A DNA stretch of 64,000 nucleotides from Sinorhizobium terangae. Lineage in GTDB: Bacteria; Pseudomonadota; Alphaproteobacteria; Rhizobiales; Rhizobiaceae. A program made the translations under genes and the position numbers. The stretch is taken from positions 558,001 to 622,000 of the forward strand of contig NZ_CP121659.1 in assembly GCF_029714365.1 (NCBI RefSeq), read 5' to 3'. The notes below the pieces were generated by a model. That model worked only from the letters and a program-made list of their open reading frames with translations. It was not told the DNA's origin and ran no database searches. This document shows, piece by piece, positions 28,197 through 36,484 of the stretch. Every line of letters begins with the position of its first letter. Positions within the stretch are counted from its first letter, which is position 1.

Positions 28197-28856
28197 GAAG
28201 GCTTTTTCGCCGGTATCGGTAAAGCGAATGGCGCGGCTGTTCTGCTCGCGCCTCGCCCACCCCTTGTCGATGAAGAGGGTCAGGAGTGCCTCGCCGAGCG
28301 AGCCGGCAAGATGCGAGCGGCGCTCGCTCCAGTCGAGGCAGGTCCGGCAGATCGGCCGCCGGGATTTCTTGAGCGCGGCATAGTCGATGCCCAAGGCCTC
28401 GACGCGCGCCTGACCGGCATCGGTCAGCACAAGGTCATCACCGGTTACCTCGATTTGGCGCGCGGCGACCAGGCTGTCGAGCATGCGTACCCCGTAGTCA
28501 CCGGCGAGGTGATTGTAGCAGACACGCGCCTTTCTGAGTGCCGGGTCCTTCGGTCCCGGTCGATGCCGCGTCAACCCACGGCTTGCCGCAAAGCCCATGA
28601 TGCTTTCGAGCATCAGCCCGACCTCGTCCTCGCTCAAGGCATAATAACGGTGGCGGCCCTGCTTGCGCTGCGTGAGCAACCCGCCGGCCTCCAGCTTGGC
28701 AAGATGCGAGCTTGCGGTCTGCAGCGTTATTCCGGCATGCGTCGCAAGCTCGGTAGCCGTCAAAGCCCGGCCGCCCATCAACGCGGTCAGCATGTTGGCG
28801 CGCGCAGGATCGCCGATGAGCGAGCCGATCAGGGCAATGTCCGGACCTTCCTTCAT
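28176..28856 (-). CDS. ArsR-type winged-helix transcriptional regulator
   Basis: Predicted 226 residues. Residues 1-85 form an ArsR-like winged helix (IGDPARANMLTALMGGRALTATELATHAGITLQTASSHLAKLEAGGLLTQRKQGRHRYYAL). The C-terminal extension (ARVCYNHLAGDYGVRMLDSL..., RRPICRTCLDWSERRSHLAG) is typical of a longer subfamily; its four cysteines might bind metal, but no metal-exporter gene is near. It is divergent from the NIPSNAP-ABM gene pair with a 71-base gap and probably controls it. Confidence 0.9.
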   Translation of the reverse strand: MKEGPDIALIGSLIGDPARANMLTALMGGRALTATELATHAGITLQTASSHLAKLEAGGLLTQRKQGRHRYYALSEDEVGLMLESIMGFAASRGLTRHRPGPKDPALRKARVCYNHLAGDYGVRMLDSLVAARQIEVTGDDLVLTDAGQARVEALGIDYAALKKSRRPICRTCLDWSERRSHLAGSLGEALLTLFIDKGWARREQNSRAIRFTDTGEKAFLELFPQ

Positions 28857-28927
28857 ACTTCGATCATAATCGAAGCATTCGCGCCGAACAAGGCGGCATA
28901 GTTGTCTTCATCACGAAGGAGACGACC

Positions 28928-29248
28928 ATGATCACCTGTTTTATCCGTTACGAGATCGACCCGTTCCGCAAGGACGATTTCGCGGCCTATGCCCGCAATT
29001 GGGGCGAAGCCATTCCCCGCTGCGGTGCCGATCTCATCGGCTATTTTGGCCCGCACGAGGGCTCTGCTACGATTGCCTACGGCGTCTACAACATCGAAAG
29101 TCTTGCCGCCTACGAAGCCTATCGAGCGCGGCTCGCCGCCGATCCGCTCGGTCGCGAGAACTATGAATTCGCCAGGCGTGAGCGCTTCATTCTCAAGGAG
29201 GACCGTATCTTTTTGAGGAACGTCTCTCTGCCGCAAGGAAAGGAATGA
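28928..29248 (+). CDS. NIPSNAP family protein
   Basis: Predicted 106 residues. MITCFIRYEIDPFRKDDFAAYARNWGEAIPRCGADLIGYFGPHEGS... matches the small NIPSNAP ferredoxin-like fold, related to dimeric alpha-beta-barrel proteins. The reaction is unknown. ATG at 28928 with a purine-rich leader (GAAGGAGACGACC). Four bases separate it from the ABM gene, so it forms an operon opposite the ArsR-type regulator. Confidence 0.88.
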   Translation: MITCFIRYEIDPFRKDDFAAYARNWGEAIPRCGADLIGYFGPHEGSATIAYGVYNIESLAAYEAYRARLAADPLGRENYEFARRERFILKEDRIFLRNVSLPQGKE

Positions 29249-29252
29249 CGCG

Positions 29253-29612
29253 ATGATTGCGGTAATATTCGAAGTCGCGCCGTCCGAGGACGAGCGTGAC
29301 ACCTATCTTGGCCTTGCCGCCGATCTGCGTCCTCGGCTGGACGGGATCGACGGCTTCATTTCGATCGAGCGGTTTCAAAGCCTTGCCGATCCGAACAAAT
29401 TGCTGTCGCTTTCCTTTTGGCGAGACGAGGCGGCGGTGAAGGCGTGGCGTAACGGTGCCGAACATCGCGCCGCCCAGGAGGCAGGACGGCACGGCGTCTT
29501 TGCCGATTATCGGCTGAGGATCGCGACGGTCGTCCGGGACTACGGCCTCAACGATCGCGATCAGGCGCCGCCGGACAGTCGCGAATGGCATGAACGAGCC
29601 GAGACGACTTGA
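29253..29612 (+). CDS. Antibiotic biosynthesis monooxygenase (ABM) domain protein
   Basis: Predicted 119 residues of the ABM/dimeric alpha-beta-barrel fold: MIAVIFEVAPSEDERDTYLGLAADLRPRLDGIDGFISIERF, then LSLSFWRDEAAVKAWRNGAEHRAAQEAGR. Such proteins are small cofactor-free oxygenases or degrade reactive quinones or haem; the substrate is not evident. Paired with a NIPSNAP protein of similar fold, it suggests a stress-inducible detoxification pair under the adjacent regulator. Confidence 0.88.
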   Translation: MIAVIFEVAPSEDERDTYLGLAADLRPRLDGIDGFISIERFQSLADPNKLLSLSFWRDEAAVKAWRNGAEHRAAQEAGRHGVFADYRLRIATVVRDYGLNDRDQAPPDSREWHERAETT

Positions 29613-29659
29613 GAATGCGCCGCACCAGTGAGCCACTGAGCGACGGTCGGTCGGCATAA

Positions 29660-30892
<1,233 letters not shown>

Positions 30893-30967
30893 TCAACCAG
30901 TTCCGCTCGGGTCTTCGAAAAGCGCTCCATCCGGTTTTTGTACCTTCAGTCCCGGAGGGAGAGCTTT

Positions 30968-31002
30968 AAACGCCCGGAATCCGATGAGGATTCCGGGCGT
31001 TT
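30968..31002 (+). terminator. Terminator after ccrM
   Basis: AAACGCCCGGAATCC and GGATTCCGGGCGTTT pair over 15 bp around a 5-base loop (GATGA), 75 bases after the ccrM stop. The T-run is short (three). Confidence 0.7.
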
Positions 31003-31019
31003 GTATGAAGTAGGAACGG

Positions 31020-31068
31020 CCCTTCATCCGGCCTGCCGGCCACCTTCTCCCCGCTTTTGCGGGGAGAC
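31020..31068. repeat. RIME-like palindromic repeat, copy B
   Basis: Single hairpin TCTCCCCGC/GCGGGGAGA with a TTTT loop, preceded by CATCCGGCCTGCCGGCCACCT. Same core as copies A, C and D. It lies between ccrM and the RTX gene. Confidence 0.65.
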
Positions 31069-31165
31069 GATCGCATACGCTCCGGGCCATAGAATCGCTG
31101 GTTTTTGGAACAGCGAGGCCCCGGCTGCTGTTCGCAGCCAGGGCTCCATGCCAAAAAGCAAACAA

Positions 31166-32203
31166 TCAGAGGAAGAAGTCGTCGACCCGCAGGCTGGAGA
31201 CGCCGTTTACCTTGATCTGGAAATCGGCGTAGCCGTCGCCATTGACATCGCCCGAGACGACGCCGGAGCGGAAATTCAACTCGCCCGCCTCGCCGGAAAA
31301 GCCGCGGCTGCCGATGAAGGTAAAACTCTGGTTTCCGCTCCAGGTCGTGTCGGCGTCGATCGTCGAAAGGTCGATGACGTCCCATTCCGACCGGTGGAAG
31401 TCGGCGATCACGTCGCGCCGGCTGCCGACGGCCGATTCGCTGATCGAGTTAAAATCGAAGCTGTCGGTGCCGGTGCCGCCGTTGAGATAGTCGAAGCCGG
31501 TGCCGCCGCGCAGGATATCGGCGCCCGAACCACCATAGAGATCGTCGTCGCCGGTGCCGCCATCGAGGAAATCGTCGCCGCCGAGGCCTTCGAGAATGTC
31601 GTGGCCGCCGAGCCCACGCAGCACATTGGCGACCGAGCTGCCGGTGATGTCGTCATGGCCGTAGTTGGTGCCCGTCGCATTCTCGATGCTGATCAGGTCT
31701 TCCCGGCGGCCGGTGCCGGTGGTCGCATATTTGTAGCCGAGGTCAATCGTCACGCCCCGGCCGCGCTCCGAACCGAAGCTGTCCTGCAGTTGATAGCTGA
31801 TGGTGTCGACGCCGGTGCCGCCGTTGAAGTAGTTCTTGAACCCGACGGAAAGGAAGGTGTCGTTGCCGCTATCGCCGTAATAGTCGCTGGCATAGGTTTC
31901 GATCTCGAAGCGGTCGTTGCCGCTGCCGCCGTAAACCACGTCGTAGGAGCTGGCGTCACGGACACGGGCATCGGCGATATAAAGATCGTCGCCGGCGCCC
32001 ATGAAGATATCGTTGCCGCCCTCGAAGTAATTAACGACGACATCGTTGCCGTATCCCGCATCGACGAAGTTATATCCGCCGTAACTGTCGGTCCTGTTCA
32101 GATAAATCTGATCGTTTCCATCAAGGGCATAGATCTCTACCGAGATATAGCCGTTCTGGACGATCTTGTCGCTGTAGTTCGTGCCGTAGATACGCGTGGC
32201 CAT
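31166..32203 (-). CDS. RTX-type calcium-binding repeat protein
   Basis: Predicted 345 residues and no N-terminal signal. Glycine-aspartate nonapeptides run in tandem around residues 195-250 (GLGGHDILEGLGGDDFLDGG, GTGDDDLYGGSGADILRGG) with weaker ones before (GGSGNDRFE, GGTGVDTIS). These bind calcium and are typical of type I secretion substrates. The C-terminus has an EF-hand-like GDVNGDGYADF and ends VDDFFL, a plausible secretion signal. No enzymatic domain is visible and no type I secretion genes are adjacent. Confidence 0.9.
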   Translation of the reverse strand: MATRIYGTNYSDKIVQNGYISVEIYALDGNDQIYLNRTDSYGGYNFVDAGYGNDVVVNYFEGGNDIFMGAGDDLYIADARVRDASSYDVVYGGSGNDRFEIETYASDYYGDSGNDTFLSVGFKNYFNGGTGVDTISYQLQDSFGSERGRGVTIDLGYKYATTGTGRREDLISIENATGTNYGHDDITGSSVANVLRGLGGHDILEGLGGDDFLDGGTGDDDLYGGSGADILRGGTGFDYLNGGTGTDSFDFNSISESAVGSRRDVIADFHRSEWDVIDLSTIDADTTWSGNQSFTFIGSRGFSGEAGELNFRSGVVSGDVNGDGYADFQIKVNGVSSLRVDDFFL

Positions 32204-32331
32204 GGAACAGAACCTTTCATAGTGGGCGTCGAATTCTGGTCCTGATCATGAACGGCGCGAGCTGAATGGCGGCTGAACCGATTGTGGCGCTTTGATGATT
32301 TTACAGCCAGTACGGGCATCCCCGAACGGTC

Positions 32332-32949
32332 TTAGTGCTGTATGCCATAGCAGGCGAGATCGACCTTCAGCTTCTCGGCGTCGGTGAAGTGAACCGCGTG
32401 CCAACCCGCAGTGCGCGCGCCCTCCACATTGGCCATGCTGTCGTCGATGAAGAGCGTGGCGGCGGGCTCCAGATCGAAGGCTTTCGCATGGGCCCGATAG
32501 ATCGCGACTTCCGGCTTGATCAGGCCGACATCGCCGGAGACCGTCACGCCGCGTGCCAGCGTCAGGAAGGGATAAAGCTTCTGGGCCTCGCGGAAGGTGT
32601 CCGACGCAAAATTGGTAAGCATGGTGACGTCGCGCCCTTCGGCGATCAGTCCCTCCATCAGGGAAACGGTCTCGACATAGGCATGCGGCACCATCTCGTG
32701 CCAGCATTTGCGAAACGCCCGAATCTGGTCCTCGCGATCCGGGTGTACCCGAACCAAAATCTCCTCCGCTTCTTCCCACGAGCGTCCTCGATCCTGCTCG
32801 ACGTTCCAGTCATGGGTGCAGACATTGGCGAAGAACCAGTTGCGCTCGGCTTCATCCGGAATGATGCGGCAGTAGGGAAGACGCGGATCGTAATGGATCA
32901 ACACCTTGCCGATGTCGAAGACGATGTGGCGGATGTTTGCGCTGCTCAT
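32332..32949 (-). CDS. HAD-superfamily IA hydrolase
   Basis: Predicted 205 residues. HAD motifs: IRHIVFDIGKVLIHYD (first Asp; the usual second Asp is replaced by Gly-Lys as in the YihX/HAD-IA-v3 group), MLTNFASDTF (motif II), GLIKPEVAIY (Lys) and ATLFIDDSMANVEGARTAGWHAVHF (motif IV). It resembles glucose-1-phosphate phosphatase-like proteins; substrate unknown. ATG at 32949; a TTG at 32955 would add two residues. Confidence 0.9.
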   Translation of the reverse strand: MSSANIRHIVFDIGKVLIHYDPRLPYCRIIPDEAERNWFFANVCTHDWNVEQDRGRSWEEAEEILVRVHPDREDQIRAFRKCWHEMVPHAYVETVSLMEGLIAEGRDVTMLTNFASDTFREAQKLYPFLTLARGVTVSGDVGLIKPEVAIYRAHAKAFDLEPAATLFIDDSMANVEGARTAGWHAVHFTDAEKLKVDLACYGIQH

Positions 32950-33014
32950 CGGCAATCCTTAGATGTTTCAAAGTCCTGTGCGGGGAAACTGATGAAAACG
33001 CTTCTCGCCTGAGC

Positions 33015-34106
33015 CTAGCTTCGCTCGGTCTTGAAGGCGTTTGGTATAGCCTGGGCGATTGCCTTTTTCATGACGGTTGGCAATGCTTGCGCCCCGAGCG
33101 ATGCGACCGGCTCCCACCATCCGTTCGTTCCCGTCTCGGGGCGCTGAACATTGGCGCGGTAGACCGACAGGCGCAACTTGAAATGCGTAAAAACATGCGT
33201 GATCGTTCCGCAGGCCTCCCAAGGCGCGGCAAACGGTTGGGCATCGACCGAGGTTTCGCCGTCGTGGCGGGCGGTCCATCCCGTTCCGGGCACCTCGGTC
33301 ATACCGCCGAGAAGGCCGGTGTCGGCGCGCTTCCGCAGATAGACGGCGTTCGAGCGGTTGATCGCCACGAATGCGGCGCCGAGGCGCAGCGGTTTTTGCC
33401 TCTTTTCCGCCTTGCGTGGAAAGGTTTCGGGGTCGGCCGTTGCAAGCGCCATACAGCTTGCGCGGAAGGGACAGAGCGAGCAGGCCGGCCTTTTCGGCGT
33501 GCAGATCGTCGCGCCGAGATCCATCATCGCCTGCGCGAAGTCACCCGGGCGGTCCTCAGGCGTCAGGGCAAGGACTCGCGCCCGCATTTCCGGCTTGGCC
33601 GCCGGCAGTGGCGTTTCGATGGCGTAGAGCCGCGAGATCACGCGCTCGACATTGCCGTCGAGAACGGCGCTTCGGCGGTTGAAGGCGATCGCCGCGACTG
33701 CCGCCGCCGTGTAGCCGCCGATACCGGGAAGTGCTTTCAGCGTGTCCTCACTGTCCGGAAAGCGTCCGCCGTGCTCGGCCGCCACCGCTTCGGCACATTT
33801 CTTCAAGTTGCGCGCACGGGCGTAATAGCCGAGCCCAGCCCAAGCTTTCATCACGTCTTCGGTATCCGCAGCGGCAAGATCGTTGATCGTCGGCCACAGC
33901 GTCAGGAACTTGTTGAAATAGGCCTTGACCGCCTGGACGGTGGTCTGCTGCAGCATGACCTCGGACAGCCAGACGTGGTAAGGATCGGCGATGACGCCCT
34001 TTCGCGCCATTGGCGGCGAGACCCGCCAAGGAAGATCGCGGTGGTGGCGATCGTACCAGTCGAGAAGAAGAAAGGTGGCGTCCGCCGCCGGGGTGTCGTG
34101 CTTCAT
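33015..34106 (-). CDS. mutY: Adenine DNA glycosylase
   Basis: Predicted 363 residues. MutY removes A opposite 8-oxoguanine. Present are the N-terminal DWYDRHHRDLPWR, LSEVMLQQTTVQAV (catalytic Glu), the helix-hairpin-helix LPGIGGYTAAAVAAIAF, the catalytic Asp in AVLDGNVERVISRL, the [4Fe-4S] cysteines in ATICTPKRPACSLCPFRASC, and a C-terminal NUDIX-like oxoG-recognition domain. Its start faces the DciA-like gene across twin-hairpin repeat copy 4. Confidence 0.96.
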   Translation of the reverse strand: MKHDTPAADATFLLLDWYDRHHRDLPWRVSPPMARKGVIADPYHVWLSEVMLQQTTVQAVKAYFNKFLTLWPTINDLAAADTEDVMKAWAGLGYYARARNLKKCAEAVAAEHGGRFPDSEDTLKALPGIGGYTAAAVAAIAFNRRSAVLDGNVERVISRLYAIETPLPAAKPEMRARVLALTPEDRPGDFAQAMMDLGATICTPKRPACSLCPFRASCMALATADPETFPRKAEKRQKPLRLGAAFVAINRSNAVYLRKRADTGLLGGMTEVPGTGWTARHDGETSVDAQPFAAPWEACGTITHVFTHFKLRLSVYRANVQRPETGTNGWWEPVASLGAQALPTVMKKAIAQAIPNAFKTERS

Positions 34107-34149
34107 TTGCCGGGGAATCCTTTTCCGGCCTATAGTTGGATGACGTCAC

Positions 34150-34255
34150 TACAGCGCCGCGCGTCTTATGACACGCGCAAAGGACGCTGTAGCACTTTGA
34201 ATTGCTGCATGTTTTTATCCTTAAATCGGCTACGATTTAAGGAAACATGCAGTAG
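34150..34255 (+). repeat. Twin-hairpin intergenic repeat, copy 4
   Basis: Complete copy: nested CTACAGCG...CGCTGTAG and GCGCGTC...GACACGCGC, then GCATGTTT...AAACATGC with CCTTAAATCG/CGATTTAAGG. It lies in the 185-base gap between the divergent mutY and DciA-like genes and must overlap their promoters. Confidence 0.8.
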
Positions 34256-34291
34256 CCTTCAAGGCGCAATCGGAACTGCAAACAGAAAGTC

Positions 34292-34810
34292 GTGCCGGTG
34301 AATCAAGAGAAGGCCCGCAGGGGCGTCGTCCAGATCAGCGAGGTCGCAAACGGCCTGATCGACCCGGTGCTCGCCAAGCGCGCGGGCATCAACACCATGC
34401 TGCTGGGCTCCTGGGACGAAATCGCCGGTCCGGAGTTTGCCGACTGTACACGGCCGGAAAAAATCGCCTGGCCGCGCCGTGCTTCTGAGATGGGCGGCGA
34501 GGGCGGCCATCAGCCTGGCGTTCTGACCGTCGCCTGCGAGGGCGCGAGAGCGCTTTTCCTGACCCACGCCCAGGGCGAACTGATCCAGCGGATCAACGGG
34601 TTTTTCGGTTTCTACGCGATCGGTCAGGTCCGGATCGTGCAGAAGCCGGTTGCAGCCGCACCCAAGCCGTCCCGTCGTCAGCGTCCGCTCGTCGGCGAGC
34701 CTGCGCGAAAGCTCGAAGCCATGGTGGAAGGTGTGGAAAGCGAGGCGCTGAAGGCCGCGCTCCGGCGTCTTGGTACATCAGTGTTTTCGTCGCGCAGGAA
34801 GGAAACGTGA
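34292..34810 (+). CDS. DUF721 / DciA-like protein
   Basis: Predicted 172 residues. DUF721 features: ISEVANGLIDPVLAKRAGINTMLLGSWDEIAGPEFADCTRPEKIAWPRR, then GVLTVACEGARALFLTHAQGELIQRINGFFGFYAIGQVRIVQ. DciA loads the replicative helicase in bacteria lacking DnaC; the alphaproteobacterial DUF721 proteins are probable homologues. The start is GTG at 34292 and the C-terminal third is basic and probably flexible. A DsbA-family gene follows, an arrangement seen in rhizobia. Confidence 0.82.
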   Translation: MPVNQEKARRGVVQISEVANGLIDPVLAKRAGINTMLLGSWDEIAGPEFADCTRPEKIAWPRRASEMGGEGGHQPGVLTVACEGARALFLTHAQGELIQRINGFFGFYAIGQVRIVQKPVAAAPKPSRRQRPLVGEPARKLEAMVEGVESEALKAALRRLGTSVFSSRRKET

Positions 34811-34927
34811 TCTTCAAGCGGTCACGTTTCTTTGAATTCAGTTGAGACGGCGCCCCTTGTCGCCTCCAGCAAGGCAAGTTATCGAATTCGCAATTTAATT
34901 TTCCCTCACAGAACACGGGTCACATTC

Positions 34928-35743
34928 ATGTCCGCTTCCGAAAAGAGCCTTTCGAAACGCCTTCTGGGCGGTGCCGCCGTCGCCGCGCTCGCCCTGATGC
35001 TCGCCGCCTGCAGCGAGGAGAAGAAGGAGACGGCTTCGACTGCGCCGACTGAAACCAGCGCGACCACGGAGGCGACGACAACTGCGTCCACGCCGGCAGC
35101 ACCCGCCGCCACCAGCGAGGCGAAGCCTGCTGAAACCGAGGTCGCTCAGGCAGCCACGCCCCCGGCGGCCAAGGTTGAACTGCCACAGTCGGAAGGCAGC
35201 GTCGACGTGAAGAAGCTGCTCGAACCGGGCGCGCTGCCGGAAATGGCTCTGGGTGAAGCCAATGCGCCGGTGACGATCGTCGAATACATGTCGATGACCT
35301 GCCCGCACTGCGCGAACTTCCACAACAAGACCTTCGACGCGATCAAGGCGAAGTATGTCGACAGCGGCAAGGTCCGCTTCATCGTGCGCGAATTCCCGTT
35401 CGATCCGCGCGCCGCCGCGGCTTTCATGCTGGCACGCTGCGCGCCCGAGGGGCAGTATTTCCCGATGATCTCGATGCTGTTCAAGCAGCAGGAGCAGTGG
35501 GCCGCAGCGCAGAACGGCCGCGATGCGCTCCTGCAGATGTCGAAACTCGCCGGTTTTACACAGGAGAGCTTCGAGGCCTGCTTGACGAACCAAAAACTTC
35601 TGGATGATGTGAATGCAGTGATGCAGAGGGGCGCCAAGGATTTCGGCGTCAAGTCGACGCCGACCTTCTTCGTCAATGGTGAGCACTATTCGGGGGACAT
35701 GTCGGTTGACGTTATGTCGGCCCTCATCGACAGCAAGCTCTGA
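34928..35743 (+). CDS. DsbA-family thiol-disulfide oxidoreductase (lipoprotein)
   Basis: Predicted 271 residues. A lipoprotein signal (LLGGAAVAALALMLAAC) is followed by an Ala/Thr/Glu-rich linker of about 55 residues and a thioredoxin-fold domain with the active site MTCPHCANFH (about residues 119-128) and cis-Pro loop KSTPTFFVNGEHY. It should introduce or isomerise disulfides in the periplasm. The domain resembles the DsbA/BdbD group with a helical insertion. A terminator follows directly; smc is downstream beyond a DUF559 gene. Confidence 0.92.
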   Translation: MSASEKSLSKRLLGGAAVAALALMLAACSEEKKETASTAPTETSATTEATTTASTPAAPAATSEAKPAETEVAQAATPPAAKVELPQSEGSVDVKKLLEPGALPEMALGEANAPVTIVEYMSMTCPHCANFHNKTFDAIKAKYVDSGKVRFIVREFPFDPRAAAAFMLARCAPEGQYFPMISMLFKQQEQWAAAQNGRDALLQMSKLAGFTQESFEACLTNQKLLDDVNAVMQRGAKDFGVKSTPTFFVNGEHYSGDMSVDVMSALIDSKL

Positions 35744-35763
35744 TCCTTCGCTTATTCGAATGG

Positions 35764-35796
35764 CGGGCGACGGCGGCAGCCGTGCGCCCGTTTTTT
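35764..35796 (+). terminator. Terminator after the DsbA-family gene
   Basis: CGGGCG (35764-35769) pairs with CGCCCG (35785-35790), with an inner CGG/CCG pairing across a small bulge and six T after it. It starts 20 bases beyond the stop codon. Confidence 0.75.
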
Positions 35797-35829
35797 GCAT
35801 TCGGTGCTTACAGCAAGTGAGGGCATCGC

Positions 35830-36201
35830 ATGCCTCACGTTGATGTTTTGCCGAGAACCCGCGCCAATGCGCGCCGCATGCGCAGTGCGATGACAGATGC
35901 AGAACTCAAGCTCTGGAACGAGTTGCGTGCGCACCGCCTGATGGGGCTAGGCTTTCGCCGGCAGGTTCCGATTGCCGGCTACGTTGTTGATTTTGCATGC
36001 GCCGAGCATCGGCCGATCGTCGAGGTAGACGGTTCACAGCATGCGAGAGCAGGGGATATCGATTACGACCGGCAGCGTACCCAGCGTCTGGAGGCGGACG
36101 GTTGGACGGTACTGCGTTTCTGGAATGATGACGTGCTGCGCGATATCGATAATGTGTGTGAGCACATCGTGCGCGTGATCGGGGAGGGGGCATTCGAGTG
36201 A
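35830..36201 (+). CDS. DUF559 endonuclease-like protein
   Basis: Predicted 123 residues of the DUF559 family, which has the Vsr-like/PD-(D/E)XK endonuclease fold: ARRMRSAMTDAELKLWNELRAHRLMGLGFRRQVPIAGYVVDFACAEHRPIVEVDGSQH, then RTQRLEADGWTVLRFWNDDVLRDIDNVCEHI. The acidic pair (VVDF and VEVDG) with a neighbouring Gln/His fits such an active site. Cellular role unknown. It lies between a terminator and a 200-bp inverted-repeat element (36216-36414), inserted between dsbA and smc. Confidence 0.88.
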   Translation: MPHVDVLPRTRANARRMRSAMTDAELKLWNELRAHRLMGLGFRRQVPIAGYVVDFACAEHRPIVEVDGSQHARAGDIDYDRQRTQRLEADGWTVLRFWNDDVLRDIDNVCEHIVRVIGEGAFE

Positions 36202-36215
36202 TGCATTCGTGGCCC

Positions 36216-36414
36216 ACCCCCCTCTGCCCTGCCGGGCATCTCCCCTACAAGGGGGGAGATCGGCGAGCGGCAACGCCCCGCTTCACCAGCAGGCCACCGT
36301 ATTGGTTCATCCCTGGCGTGGTCTCGGCACACGCGATGTTATCGCGGGGCAGGGCTGCGCTTCTGGCCAATCTCCCTCCTTGTGGGGGAGATGCCCGGCA
36401 GGGCAGAGGGGGGT
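36216..36414. repeat. MITE-like element with 45-bp inverted arms
   Basis: The left arm 36216-36260 (ACCCCCCTCTGCCCTGCCGG..., ending GGGGGGAGAT) and right arm 36370-36414 are near-perfect inverted copies around a roughly 109-bp centre. Each arm holds its own small hairpin (TCTCCCC/GGGGGAGA). The element starts 14 bases after the DUF559 stop and ends 70 bases before smc. It is open in the smc frame, which can mislead start prediction. Confidence 0.8.
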
Positions 36415-36484
36415 ACCGCACGGCTCCTGCAGCCGATGTATTCGGCAGAGGGGGGTACCTGCCGTCCGCCCCAGCGTCCCGCCC

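Noticed and set aside
36209..36484. Upstream extension of smc through the inverted-repeat element
   Set aside because: The frame happens to be open, but the residues come from the repeat. The SMC family N-terminus MKFNKLRLLGFKSF begins exactly at 36485.
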